A stretch of 64,000 nt of DNA from Curtobacterium citreum (GTDB lineage: Bacteria; Actinomycetota; Actinomycetes; Actinomycetales; Microbacteriaceae), in contig NZ_VFMQ01000001.1 in assembly GCF_006715175.1 (NCBI RefSeq), positions 1,364,001-1,428,000 on the forward strand, written 5' to 3'. Each line of letters starts with the position of its first letter. The first letter of the stretch is position 1. The notes under the pieces were generated by a model. The model was not told the origin of the DNA, ran no database searches, and saw only the letters and a list, made by a program, of their open reading frames with translations. Positions 9,329 to 17,585 of this stretch are shown here, one piece after another. A program made the translations under genes and the position numbers.

Positions 9329-9397
9329 GTGACCAGCGACCAGCGACCAGCGACAGCCCCGGCCCACGCCCACGCCCGCACGACCCCCGACAGGACC

Positions 9398-10144
9398 ATG
9401 ACCGACCTCACCGCCACCCCGCCCCTCGTCCTGCTCCCCGCCGTCGACGTGGTCGACGGCCAGGCCGTCCGCCTCACCCAGGGCGAGGCCGGCAGCGAGA
9501 CCTCGTACGGCGACCCCGTCACCGCCGCCCGCACGTGGCGGGAGCAGGGCGCCGAGTGGATCCACCTCGTCGACCTCGACGCGGCGTTCGGTCGCGGCGA
9601 CAACCGGCAGGTGATCGCTCGCGCGATCGACGAGGTCGAGGGGGTCTCCGTCGAGCTCTCCGGCGGCATCCGCGACGACGCCTCGCTCGAGGCCGCCCTC
9701 GCGACCGGTGCCGCCCGCGTGAACCTCGGCACCGCCGCGCTCGAGCAGCCCGAGTGGGCCGCCCGGGTGATCCAGCAGTACGGCGAGCAGATCGCCGTCG
9801 GGCTCGACGTCCGAGGGACCACCCTCGCGAGCCGCGGGTGGACCGAGGACGCCGGCGACCTGTGGGAGGTCCTCGACCGGCTCGAGGCCGCAGGGTGCGC
9901 GCGCTACGTGGTGACCGACGTGACGAAGGACGGCACGCTGCAGGGCCCGAACGTGGAGCTCCTCCGTGCGGTCTGCGACCGGACGGACCAGCCCGTCGTG
10001 GCCTCCGGTGGCATCTCGACGCTCGACGACCTGCGGGCCCTCCGCGAGCTCGTCCCGCACGGGCTCGAGGGCGCGATCATCGGCAAGGCGCTCTACTCCG
10101 GCGCGTTCACGCTCCCGGCCGCCCTCGACGTCGCCGGGGCGTAG
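9398..10144 (+). CDS. priA: Phosphoribosyl isomerase A (HisA/TrpF bifunctional)
   Basis: TIM-barrel isomerase acting on ProFAR (histidine pathway); in actinobacteria lacking trpF the same enzyme (PriA) also isomerises PRA in tryptophan synthesis. 248 aa. Catalytic aspartates are likely Asp17 ([15 protein letters not shown]) and Asp178 ([13 protein letters not shown]); phosphate-binding loops GGIRDD and ASGGIST are present. ATG 9398 is preferred (AGGA just upstream) over in-frame GTG 9329, which adds a low-complexity leader. The dual role is inferred from the phylum, not seen in the sequence. Confidence 0.94.
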   Translation: MTDLTATPPLVLLPAVDVVDGQAVRLTQGEAGSETSYGDPVTAARTWREQGAEWIHLVDLDAAFGRGDNRQVIARAIDEVEGVSVELSGGIRDDASLEAALATGAARVNLGTAALEQPEWAARVIQQYGEQIAVGLDVRGTTLASRGWTEDAGDLWEVLDRLEAAGCARYVVTDVTKDGTLQGPNVELLRAVCDRTDQPVVASGGISTLDDLRALRELVPHGLEGAIIGKALYSGAFTLPAALDVAGA

Positions 10145-10150
10145 CGCGCG

Positions 10151-10972
10151 GTGGCGGGCATCTCGAACGGCCGCGGCACGGGACCCGAGCCGACGCATGA
10201 CGACGCGCACACCCCCGGTGGTGCCGCCGACTCCGCGGGCAATCCCTGGGCCGGACGGACGTTCGACGCGCACGACACCGCGTACGACGAGGACGACGGC
10301 CTCGCCGACCCCGCGGTGGTCGCCGCGATCGCCGGGCTGCAGCAGGGCGGCTCGCAGCGCGCCGTGGTGGACGCGCTCCGGTCCGCGCGGCTCCTCATCC
10401 CGCTCGTCGCCGAGGCCGGGGACGTCGGCCACACGCCCGAGGGCAAGCTCGTCGACAAGACCCAGGAGCTGTCCATCGTGACGGTCGCCGGGCCGGACGG
10501 GCGGAGGGTCATGCCGGCGTTCACGTCGGCCGAGGCGATGCGGTCGTGGGACCCGACGGCGCGGCCCGTGCCGGCGGAGACGCGGCGCGTGGCGATGGCG
10601 GCGGCGAGCGAGGAGACCCAGCTCGTGGTCCTCGACCCGACGGCGCCGACCGAGTTCGTGCTGCGCCGACCGGCCGTGTGGGCGATCGGCCAGGACGTGC
10701 CGTGGACCCCGTGCTTCGAGGACCCGGAGGTCGCCCGGGCGTTCGCGGACTCCGTGGCCGACGAGCCGGCGGTCGCGCGGGTCGAGCTGTCGCCGGGGGA
10801 CCCGCTCGGTCGGTTCGCCGGGGCCGAGTTGACGGTGGGCCTCGCGCTCCACCCCGGTCTCGACCAAGGCGACGTGCAGGCCCTCGTCGGCCGCCTCCAG
10901 CAGCGGTGGACGGCGGACGCCGTCGTCGCGGAACGCGTGGACAGCATGCGGGTGGCGCTGCGCCGGGCGTGA
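10151..10972 (+). CDS. SseB-family protein
   Basis: 273-aa soluble protein. After a low-complexity acidic stretch of about 50 residues comes an SseB N-terminal-like domain (LRSARLLIPLVAEAG, then MPAFTSAEAMRSW). SseB proteins are widespread and poorly understood; here one follows the histidine genes by 6 nt and is probably co-transcribed. GTG 10151 is the only sensible start. No catalytic motif seen. Confidence 0.8.
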   Translation: MAGISNGRGTGPEPTHDDAHTPGGAADSAGNPWAGRTFDAHDTAYDEDDGLADPAVVAAIAGLQQGGSQRAVVDALRSARLLIPLVAEAGDVGHTPEGKLVDKTQELSIVTVAGPDGRRVMPAFTSAEAMRSWDPTARPVPAETRRVAMAAASEETQLVVLDPTAPTEFVLRRPAVWAIGQDVPWTPCFEDPEVARAFADSVADEPAVARVELSPGDPLGRFAGAELTVGLALHPGLDQGDVQALVGRLQQRWTADAVVAERVDSMRVALRRA

Positions 10973-10985
10973 GTCGCGCCTCCAG

Positions 10986-11096
10986 GCCGGGAGGCGCGTG
11001 GCGCGCCCGCCCCGCCGGTCGCGCCGGGAGGCGCGTGGCGCGCCCGCCCCGCCGGTCGCGCCGGGAGGCGCGTGGCGCGCCCGCCCCGCCGGTCGC
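10986..11096. repeat. Three perfect 37-bp tandem repeats with internal hairpins
   Basis: Identical 37-bp units at 10986-11022, 11023-11059 and 11060-11096, followed by a 7-base start of a fourth. Each unit contains GGCGCGTGGCGCGCC, a 6-bp stem with a 3-nt loop. The array fills most of the gap between the SseB-like gene and parA. The units abut with no spacers, so this is not a CRISPR array. Confidence 0.92.
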
Positions 11097-11120
11097 GCCG
11101 GGACGTCGGCGGCCCGCCGG

Positions 11121-11126
11121 TAGCAT
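11121..11126 (+). promoter_or_regulatory. -10 box of leaderless parA promoter
   Basis: TAGCAT, 6 nt before the parA GTG at 11133 and 24 nt after the 37-bp repeat array. Confidence 0.58.
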
Positions 11127-11132
11127 GACGGG

Positions 11133-12011
11133 GTGAGCACCAACCCGACGACCAGCCCCGGCACCGGCGAGACCCCGGTCGGCCCCACCGGGCGGCCCGT
11201 GCGGCAGTTCCCCGTCCCCGAGGAACTCGACGGCCACGGGCCGGCTCGCATCATCGCGCTCTGCAACCAGAAGGGCGGCGTCGGCAAGACCACGACGTCG
11301 ATCAACCTCGGCGCCACGTTGGCCGAGTACGGCCGTCGCGTCCTCGCCGTCGACTTCGACCCGCAGGGCGCCCTGTCCGCCGGCCTCGGCGTGCGGACCC
11401 ACGACATCCCCACGGTCTACGACCTGCTGATGGGCTCGGTGAAGGACCCGAACCAGGTCATCCAGCCGACGAACGTCCCGCTGCTCGACGTCATCCCCGC
11501 GAACATCGACCTGTCCGCGGCCGAGGTCCACCTGGTGAACGAGGTCGCGCGGGAGCAGATCCTGGCGAGCGTCCTCCGCAAGGTCGCGAACGACTACGAC
11601 GTGATCCTCGTCGACTGCCAGCCGTCCCTCGGCCTGCTGACGGTGAACGCGCTGACGGCCGCGCACGGCGTGCTCATCCCGCTCGAGTGCGAGTTCTTCG
11701 CGCTCCGCGGCGTCGCGCTGCTCATCGAGACGATCGACAAGGTACGGGACCGGCTGAACCCGGCGCTGCAGCTCGACGGCATCCTCGCGACGATGTACGA
11801 CTCGCGGACGCTGCACTCGCGCGAGGTCATGGAGCGCGTCGTCGAGACCTTCGACGACCGGGTGCTCGACACGGTGATCGGCCGCACGGTGAAGTTCCCG
11901 GACGCCACGGTGTCGGCGCGCCCGATCACGCAGACGGCCCCGGACCACGCCGCCGCCCACGCGTACCGGCAGCTGGCACGGGAGCTCGTCGAGCGTGGCG
12001 CCGTCGCCTGA
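11133..12011 (+). CDS. ParA/Soj family ATPase of the scpAB operon
   Basis: 292-aa deviant-Walker ATPase of the ParA/MinD superfamily. The P-loop NQKGGVGKTTTSINLG carries the signature lysine, followed by VDFDPQGALS and VDCQPSLGLLTVNAL. In actinobacteria a ParA of this type precedes scpA-scpB at a site separate from the oriC parAB pair and probably helps organise the chromosome with condensin. A disordered leader of about 35 residues precedes the fold. It overlaps scpA by 17 nt, implying translational coupling. Confidence 0.92.
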   Translation: MSTNPTTSPGTGETPVGPTGRPVRQFPVPEELDGHGPARIIALCNQKGGVGKTTTSINLGATLAEYGRRVLAVDFDPQGALSAGLGVRTHDIPTVYDLLMGSVKDPNQVIQPTNVPLLDVIPANIDLSAAEVHLVNEVAREQILASVLRKVANDYDVILVDCQPSLGLLTVNALTAAHGVLIPLECEFFALRGVALLIETIDKVRDRLNPALQLDGILATMYDSRTLHSREVMERVVETFDDRVLDTVIGRTVKFPDATVSARPITQTAPDHAAAHAYRQLARELVERGAVA

Positions 12012-12810
12012 CCCGGCGGCCGCCACCGGGTTCCGCGTCCGGCTGTCGAACTTCGACGGCCCGTTCGACCTGCTCCTGTCGCTCATCACGAAGCACGAGC
12101 TGGACATCACCGAGGTGTCGCTCGGCGCCGTGACGGGTGAGTTCATCGCGTACGTCCGCCAGGCGGAGTCCGCCGACGAGCTCGACGAGGCGAGCGAGTT
12201 CCTCGTCGTCGCGGCGACGCTGCTCGACCTGAAGATCGTCGGGCTCCTGCCCCAGGGCGAGCTCGTCGACGCCGAGGACGTCGCCCTGCTCGAGGCGCGG
12301 GACCTGCTGTTCGCCCGGCTGCTGCAGTACCGGGCGTTCAAGCAGGCCGCGGAGTGGTTCGGGGAACGGTGGCAGGAGGAGTCCCGACGGCACGTGCGTC
12401 GTGTGCGGCTCGAGGAACGGTTCCGGGCCCGGACGCCGGAGCTCGTGTGGACGCTGTCGGTGCAGGACTTCGCCGCGCTGGCGATGCTGGCGTTCGCGCC
12501 GCGGGAGATCCCGACCGTCGGACTCGACCACCTGCACGCCCCGCTCGTGAGCATCCGGGAGCAGGCCGCGATCGTCGTCTCGCTCCTCCGCACACGCGCC
12601 GACGAGGACGTCTCGTTCCGCGACCTGGTCGCCGGGGTCACGGAGACGGGTATCGTGGTCGCTCGCTTCCTGGCGATCCTGGAGCTGTACCGGAACGCGT
12701 CGATCTCGTTCGAGCAGGCCGAACCGCTCGGGGAGCTCACACTCCGGTGGACCGCCGAGGACTGGTCCGACGAGAGCCTCGCGAACCTGGGAGCCGACTA
12801 TGACGGATGA
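11995..12810 (+). CDS. scpA: Segregation and condensation protein ScpA
   Basis: Kleisin that bridges SMC heads in the bacterial condensin complex. 271 aa. The N-terminal helix motif FRVRLSNFDGPFDLLLSLI is diagnostic, followed by ITEVSLGAVTGEFIAYV and EFLVVAATLLDLKI; the C-terminal winged-helix domain includes VVARFLAILELYR. GTG 11995 lies inside the end of parA, and scpB begins 11 nt before the scpA stop. Confidence 0.97.
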   Translation: MAPSPDPAAATGFRVRLSNFDGPFDLLLSLITKHELDITEVSLGAVTGEFIAYVRQAESADELDEASEFLVVAATLLDLKIVGLLPQGELVDAEDVALLEARDLLFARLLQYRAFKQAAEWFGERWQEESRRHVRRVRLEERFRARTPELVWTLSVQDFAALAMLAFAPREIPTVGLDHLHAPLVSIREQAAIVVSLLRTRADEDVSFRDLVAGVTETGIVVARFLAILELYRNASISFEQAEPLGELTLRWTAEDWSDESLANLGADYDG

Positions 12811-13498
12811 CGCCGTGCACCGGACCGCCGCCCACGTCGCGCACGACGGCGGGGCCGGAGCCGAGCCCGGGGGAGTGGACGAACTCGTCGCCGCGCCGCA
12901 CACCGCACCCCACGCCGCGCCGCTCGACGTCGCGGTCGACCGGCAGATCGAGGCGATCCTGATGATCGCGGACGAGCCGCAGTCGCTCGTGTCGCTCGCA
13001 GCAGCGGTCGGCGCACCCGTGCCCGTCGTCCGCCAGGCGGTGGAGCGGCTCGTCGCCGACTTCGACGGGCTGGTCGGGACCGTCCGTCGCGGCTTCGAAC
13101 TCCGCGAGGTCGGCGGTGGCTGGCGCTTCTACGTCCGGGCCGACCTGGACGCCGTGGTCGAGCAGTTCGTCGAGGCCGAGCGTCCGGCGCGCCTGTCGCA
13201 GGCCGCGCTCGAGACCCTCGCGGTCGTCGCCTACAAGCAGCCGATCACCCGGTCACAGATCGCGTCGATCCGTGCCGTGAACGTCGACGGGGTGGTGCGC
13301 ACGCTCGTGGCGCGCGGCCTCATCGAGGAGTCGTTCACTGATGCGGAAACCGGCGCCATCAACTACGTCACGTCCGACCTGCTCCTGCAGCAGCTCGGCA
13401 TCAACTCGCTCGACGAGCTGCCGCTCATCTCGCCCCTCCTGGAGGACGGCGCCGGCGGCTTCGAGCAGAACGAAGGGATCCCCGATGGCCGCACATGA
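12800..13498 (+). CDS. scpB: Segregation and condensation protein ScpB
   Basis: Winged-helix dimer (KITE protein) that binds ScpA in condensin. 232 aa: a disordered leader of about 45 residues, then two winged helices with IEAILMIADEPQSLVSLA and QAALETLAVVAYKQPITRSQI, the latter being the family signature, and VDGVVRTLVARGLIEE. Its stop lies 11 nt beyond the start of the downstream pseudouridine synthase gene. Confidence 0.97.
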   Translation: MTDDAVHRTAAHVAHDGGAGAEPGGVDELVAAPHTAPHAAPLDVAVDRQIEAILMIADEPQSLVSLAAAVGAPVPVVRQAVERLVADFDGLVGTVRRGFELREVGGGWRFYVRADLDAVVEQFVEAERPARLSQAALETLAVVAYKQPITRSQIASIRAVNVDGVVRTLVARGLIEESFTDAETGAINYVTSDLLLQQLGINSLDELPLISPLLEDGAGGFEQNEGIPDGRT

Positions 13499-15476
13499 GG
13501 ACGAACGACGAGGCGGGTCGCGAGACCGCGCCGGTTCCGGTCGCGACAGCCGGCCTGGAGGCGCGTCACGCGACCGCACCGCCGGCTCCGGTCGCGTGGG
13601 TGGCCGGTCCGGCGACGACCGCGGTGGGTACCGCGGCCGTGACGACCGCGGTACCGGTGGGTTCCGTGGGCGTGACGAACGTGGTGGGTCGGACCGTCGG
13701 TCGGAGGACCGCGGCGGGTACCGCGGCCGGGACGACCGCGGTACCGGTGGGTACCGGGGCCGCGACGACCGGGGCGGGTCGGACCGTGGCGGGTACCGCG
13801 GCCGTGACGACCGTGCCTCCGGTGGGTTCCGTGGGCGTGACGAGCGTGGTGGGTCGGACCGTCGGTCGGAGGACCGGGGCGGGTACCGCGGCCGTGACGA
13901 GCGCCCGGCTGGTGGGTACCGCGGGCGTGACGAGCGTCCTGCCGGTGGGTACCGCGGGCGTGACGAGCGTCCCGCCGGTGGGTACCGCGGGCGTGACGAG
14001 CGTTCCGCCGGTGGGTACCGCGGGCGTGACGAGCGTCCCGCTGGTGAGTACCGCGGCCGCGGCGACCGGCGCGAGGATGACCGGGGCCGCTTCGTCGGGC
14101 GCGGCGAGGACCGGCGTGCGAGCGAGCGCGGCGGGTTCGTCCGACGTGACGACGACCGTGGCGCACCTCGTGGTCGGGACGACCGCGGCCGCGACGACCG
14201 CGGCGGGCGCGACGACCGCGCCGGCGGCGGGTACCGTGGTCGCGACGACCGCGCCGGCGGCGGGTACCGTGGTCGCGACGACCGCGCCGGCGGCGGGTAC
14301 CGCGGACGTGACGACGACCGCCGCGGGGGAGACCGCCGCGTCGCCGGACGCCGTGACGACCGGCGCGACGACCGCCGTGACCCGGCCCGCGAGGACCGCC
14401 GCAGCCCCGACGGTCGCCCGAGCACCGTCTGGCACAACGGCCGCCGCTACGTCGGCGGCACCACGACCGCCCGGAACGCCGACCGCCCGAGTGGCGTCGG
14501 GAACCGCGGCGTCGGGAACCGCGGCGCCGGGAACCGTGCCGTCGGCAGCCGCGGCACCGCGCCGCGCGCGGACACGACGCCGCACCCGGAGGGTGCACGC
14601 AACCCCCAGGGCGCACCGCTCGAGGGCACGCCCGAGCGCCCCGTGATCCCGGACTGGGACGCGTCGGGGGCGAGCGTGTCCGGCGGGGCCGGGGCGAGCC
14701 TCCAGGCCGACGGTGAGCGCCTGCAGAAGGTGATCGCCGCTGCGGGCGTGGCGTCCCGACGGGTCGCGGAGAACCTGATCGTCGAGGGCCGCGTGACGGT
14801 CAACGGCGAGGTCGTCGACGCGCTCGGTCGCCGGGTCGACCCGGCGACCGACGAGATCGCGGTCGACGGCGTGCCGGTGCAGGGCGACGCCTCGCGGCGG
14901 TACGTCCTGCTCAACAAGCCGGTCGGGATCGTGTCGAGCCTGCAGGACGAACGGGGCCGGCGCGACCTGTCCGAGTTCGTCGACCGCTACGAGGAGCGCC
15001 TGTTCAACGTCGGCCGGCTCGACGCCGAGACCTCGGGGCTGCTCGTGCTGACGAACGACGGCGACCTGGCGCACGTGCTCGCGCACCCGTCGTTCGGCAT
15101 CACGAAGACGTACATCGCGAAGGTCCGCGGCAACGTGAACCCAGGGACCGTCCAGCGCCTGCTCGACGGCGTCGAGCTCGAGGACGGGCCGATCGCGGCG
15201 GACAAGGTCCGGCTGCTCGAGTCGGCGAAGGGCGAGTCGCTCGTCGAGATCACGCTGCACTCCGGGCGTAACCGGATCGTCCGTCGCATGCTCGAGGCGG
15301 TCGACCACCCGGTCACCGACCTGGTGCGTCGCTCGTTCGGTCCGCTGCACCTCGGGTCGCTGCCCGTCGGCAAGACGCGCGAGCTGTCCACCGTGGAACT
15401 CGGCAAGCTCCTCCGCATCGCGCGCGAGGCCCGGGGTTCTGCACAGGCCGGTCCGGACGAGGAGTCCGCCGACTGA
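13485..15476 (+). CDS. rluB: 23S rRNA pseudouridine synthase (RluB-type) with a long RGG-like repeat tail
   Basis: 663 aa, more than twice the usual 240-300. Residues from about 15 to 330 are a low-complexity Arg/Gly/Asp tail with about 15 copies of [Y/F]RGRD[D/E]R, resembling RGG RNA-binding tracts. The C-terminal third is a normal enzyme: S4 domain (ERLQKVIAAAGVASRRVAE), the catalytic Asp in FNVGRLDAETSGLLVLTNDG, LNKPVGIVSSLQDE, and HSGRNRIVRRMLEAV. Start ATG 13485 has GAAGGGA 6 nt upstream. The position after scpAB and before cmk-der is the conserved one for this gene. The tail could raise RNA affinity or drive condensation; that is inference. Confidence 0.93.
   Translation: MAAHEDERRGGSRDRAGSGRDSRPGGASRDRTAGSGRVGGRSGDDRGGYRGRDDRGTGGFRGRDERGGSDRRSEDRGGYRGRDDRGTGGYRGRDDRGGSDRGGYRGRDDRASGGFRGRDERGGSDRRSEDRGGYRGRDERPAGGYRGRDERPAGGYRGRDERPAGGYRGRDERSAGGYRGRDERPAGEYRGRGDRREDDRGRFVGRGEDRRASERGGFVRRDDDRGAPRGRDDRGRDDRGGRDDRAGGGYRGRDDRAGGGYRGRDDRAGGGYRGRDDDRRGGDRRVAGRRDDRRDDRRDPAREDRRSPDGRPSTVWHNGRRYVGGTTTARNADRPSGVGNRGVGNRGAGNRAVGSRGTAPRADTTPHPEGARNPQGAPLEGTPERPVIPDWDASGASVSGGAGASLQADGERLQKVIAAAGVASRRVAENLIVEGRVTVNGEVVDALGRRVDPATDEIAVDGVPVQGDASRRYVLLNKPVGIVSSLQDERGRRDLSEFVDRYEERLFNVGRLDAETSGLLVLTNDGDLAHVLAHPSFGITKTYIAKVRGNVNPGTVQRLLDGVELEDGPIAADKVRLLESAKGESLVEITLHSGRNRIVRRMLEAVDHPVTDLVRRSFGPLHLGSLPVGKTRELSTVELGKLLRIAREARGSAQAGPDEESAD
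13600..14330 (+). repeat. Degenerate tandem repeats encoding YRGRDDR/YRGRDERPA units
   Basis: About 15 in-frame copies of a 27-36-bp motif (core GGGTACCGCGGCCGTGACGA). Five units at roughly 13905-14050 and three at 14215-14320 are nearly identical, indicating recent expansion. A 383-aa overlapping reading frame here is a by-product of the repeats. Confidence 0.9.
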
Positions 15477-15483
15477 CCGTCGG

Positions 15484-15489
15484 TAGGCT
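15484..15489 (+). promoter_or_regulatory. -10 box of leaderless tyrA promoter
   Basis: TAGGCT, 6 nt before the GTG at 15496 and just downstream of the pseudouridine synthase gene. Confidence 0.58.
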
Positions 15490-15495
15490 TGCCGG

Positions 15496-16620
15496 GTGAC
15501 CGACGCCCCCGCACCGCTCGCCGAACCGGACATCGACCGGCGGCTCCGCGGACCCGTGCGCGTCGTCGGCGCCGGGCTCCTCGGGGCCTCGATCGGACTT
15601 GCGCTGCGCGAGAAGGGCGTCGACGTCGTCCTCGACGACGTGTCCCCGGCCGCCCTGGCGCTCGCCGTGGACTACGGCGCCGGTCGTCGTCCCGCCGACG
15701 GGGACGACCCGGAGCTCGTCGTCGTCGCGGTGCCGCCGGACGTCGTGGCCGCCGTCGTCGAGCGCGAGCTCGCGGCCTATCCGTGCGCGGTCGTCACCGA
15801 CGTGGCGAGCGTGAAGACCGGGCCGCTCGACCGGCTCGTGGCGGCAGGGGCCGACGTCTCCCGCTACATCGGGTCGCACCCGATGGCGGGGCGGGAACGC
15901 TCCGGACCGACCGCTGCGCGCGCGGACCTGTTCGTCGGACGGCCGTGGGTGATCGCCGGCCACGACGCCATCACGTACCAGCGCGCCGCCGTGGTCGAGG
16001 ACCTGGCGCTCGACGTCGGTGCCACGGTCGTGCCGATGGCGCCGGAGTCGCACGACCAGGCCGTCGCCTACGTCTCGCACGCCCCGCAGCTCGTCTCGAC
16101 GCTCATGGCCGCGCGGCTGCAGGACGCACCGGAGGGCTCGCTCGACCTCGCCGGCGGCGGTGTCCGGGACGTCACGCGCATCGCGGCGAGCGACCCTGGA
16201 CTCTGGGTGCAGATCATCGGCGCCAACGCGGCGCGCATCCGCCCGGTGCTCGCGGACCTCCGCGACGACCTGGACCGCGTGCTGCACGCCCTCGACGACC
16301 CGGACGGTACGGGGTCGCCGCGGACCATCGCCGAGACCATCGCCGCCGGCAACCGCGGGGTCGAGCGGCTCCCCGGCAAGCACGGCACCACCAGACGCTT
16401 CGCCCGGGTGGTCGTCCTGATCGACGACACCCCCGGACAGCTCGCCGCCCTCCTGACGTTCATCGGGGAGATCGGCATCAACCTCGAGGACATGCGCCTC
16501 GAGCACTCACCGGGCGCACCGATCGGCATCGTCGAGGTGTCGGTCGTCCCCGAGCAGGAACAGCGACTCGTCGACGAGCTCGACGGTCGCGGATGGAGGA
16601 TCGCAGCAGCATGGGCCTGA
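15496..16620 (+). CDS. tyrA: Prephenate dehydrogenase
   Basis: Converts prephenate to 4-hydroxyphenylpyruvate in tyrosine synthesis. 374 aa. The N-terminal Rossmann motif [19 protein letters not shown] is followed by [10 protein letters not shown] and [17 protein letters not shown], whose His and Gly-Arg are typical of prephenate dehydrogenase, and by [17 protein letters not shown]-terminal ACT-like domain ([20 protein letters not shown]) suggests amino-acid feedback. GTG 15496 follows a TAGGCT box by 6 nt. It overlaps cmk by 10 nt. Confidence 0.95.
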   Translation: MTDAPAPLAEPDIDRRLRGPVRVVGAGLLGASIGLALREKGVDVVLDDVSPAALALAVDYGAGRRPADGDDPELVVVAVPPDVVAAVVERELAAYPCAVVTDVASVKTGPLDRLVAAGADVSRYIGSHPMAGRERSGPTAARADLFVGRPWVIAGHDAITYQRAAVVEDLALDVGATVVPMAPESHDQAVAYVSHAPQLVSTLMAARLQDAPEGSLDLAGGGVRDVTRIAASDPGLWVQIIGANAARIRPVLADLRDDLDRVLHALDDPDGTGSPRTIAETIAAGNRGVERLPGKHGTTRRFARVVVLIDDTPGQLAALLTFIGEIGINLEDMRLEHSPGAPIGIVEVSVVPEQEQRLVDELDGRGWRIAAAWA

Positions 16621-17483
16621 ACGACGAGACGACCCCGACCGTGCACGAGTCCGGTGTCACCGGCGGCCCGGACGGACCGGACACCGGCCTGCCGACGCCC
16701 GGCGACCCCAGCGGCCCCCTCGGCGGCGACGTCGCGGGCGGCCTCGACGGCCAGGGCGGCGGCGAGCCCGGTTCGACGAGCGCGCCGGTCCCCGCGGGGC
16801 TGCCCGAGGGCGCCTTCGTGGCGAAGACCGTGATCGCGGTGGACGGCCCCGCCGGCAGCGGCAAGTCGAGCGTCTCCCGCGCGGCGGCCCGCGTGCTCGG
16901 CTTCGGGTACCAGGACACCGGTGCCGCCTACCGCGCGCTCGCCTGGCACGCCCTGCAGCAGCAGGTCGACCTCGACGACGCCGCGGCGGTGCTCGCGAGC
17001 TGGGAGACGTTCGACTACGCGATCGGCACCGACCCCGACGACTACTTCGTGCGCGTCGGCGGCACCGACGTGACGGACGCGATCCGCACCCCGGAGGTCA
17101 CCGCCGCGGTGGCGCACATCGCGAAGCTCCCGGAGGTCCGCCAGCGGCTCGTGCAGCTCTTCCGCCAGGTGATGCGGAAGGCCGACGGGCAGGGGATCAT
17201 CACCGAGGGCCGGGACATCACCACGGTCGTCGCGCCCGACGCCGAGGTCCGGATCCTGCTGACGGCGGACGAGTCGGTTAGGATGGCTCGACGCTCGGCT
17301 GAGGTCACGACCCAGTCGGCCGCCGAGACCTCCGCCGCACTCGCTCGTCGCGACGCGGCGGACGCGAAGGTCGTCGACTTCATGAACGCCGCGGACGGCG
17401 TCACGACGCTCGACTCCACCGACCTCGACTTCGACCAGACCGTGCAGGCGGTCGTCGACCTGGCCCGCGCGGCCACGCACTGA
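16611..17483 (+). CDS. cmk: Cytidylate kinase Cmk
   Basis: Phosphorylates CMP and dCMP. 290 aa, about 60-70 residues longer than usual because of a Gly/Pro-rich N-terminal tail. The P-loop is GPAGSGKS (residues 79-86). Further motifs: [36 protein letters not shown] and the C-terminal [15 protein letters not shown] 16611 was chosen for the GGAGGA ribosome-binding site 10 nt upstream, located within the end of tyrA. A hairpin (17490-17510) separates it from der. Confidence 0.94.
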   Translation: MGLNDETTPTVHESGVTGGPDGPDTGLPTPGDPSGPLGGDVAGGLDGQGGGEPGSTSAPVPAGLPEGAFVAKTVIAVDGPAGSGKSSVSRAAARVLGFGYQDTGAAYRALAWHALQQQVDLDDAAAVLASWETFDYAIGTDPDDYFVRVGGTDVTDAIRTPEVTAAVAHIAKLPEVRQRLVQLFRQVMRKADGQGIITEGRDITTVVAPDAEVRILLTADESVRMARRSAEVTTQSAAETSAALARRDAADAKVVDFMNAADGVTTLDSTDLDFDQTVQAVVDLARAATH

Positions 17484-17489
17484 CGCACG

Positions 17490-17510
17490 ACCGGACGGCT
17501 CCCGTCCGGT
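17490..17510 (+). terminator. Short hairpin between cmk and der
   Basis: ACCGGACGG and CCGTCCGGT form a 9-bp stem with a 3-nt loop. No T-run follows, so it may only attenuate or mark mRNA processing. Confidence 0.5.
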
Positions 17511-17585
17511 CCCCACAGCCGGGTGACCGGCCCGGCCGACACCGGCCACCGAACCCGCGGTTCCGGCCGCACGCGAGGAAACCAC

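Noticed and set aside
9329..9397. GTG 9329 as start of priA
   Set aside because: It directly follows the hisH stop but adds a low-complexity leader, and the ATG at 9398 has AGGA upstream and gives the normal length.
10986..11096. Possible CRISPR array
   Set aside because: The 37-bp units are directly adjacent with no unique spacers and no cas genes are present.
13495..14646. 383-aa reading frame overlapping the RGG-repeat region
   Set aside because: It is a shifted reading of the GGGTACCGCGGCCGTGACGA repeats, giving only Val/Ala/Thr/Gly low complexity, while the rluB frame has a ribosome-binding site and continues into a recognisable enzyme.
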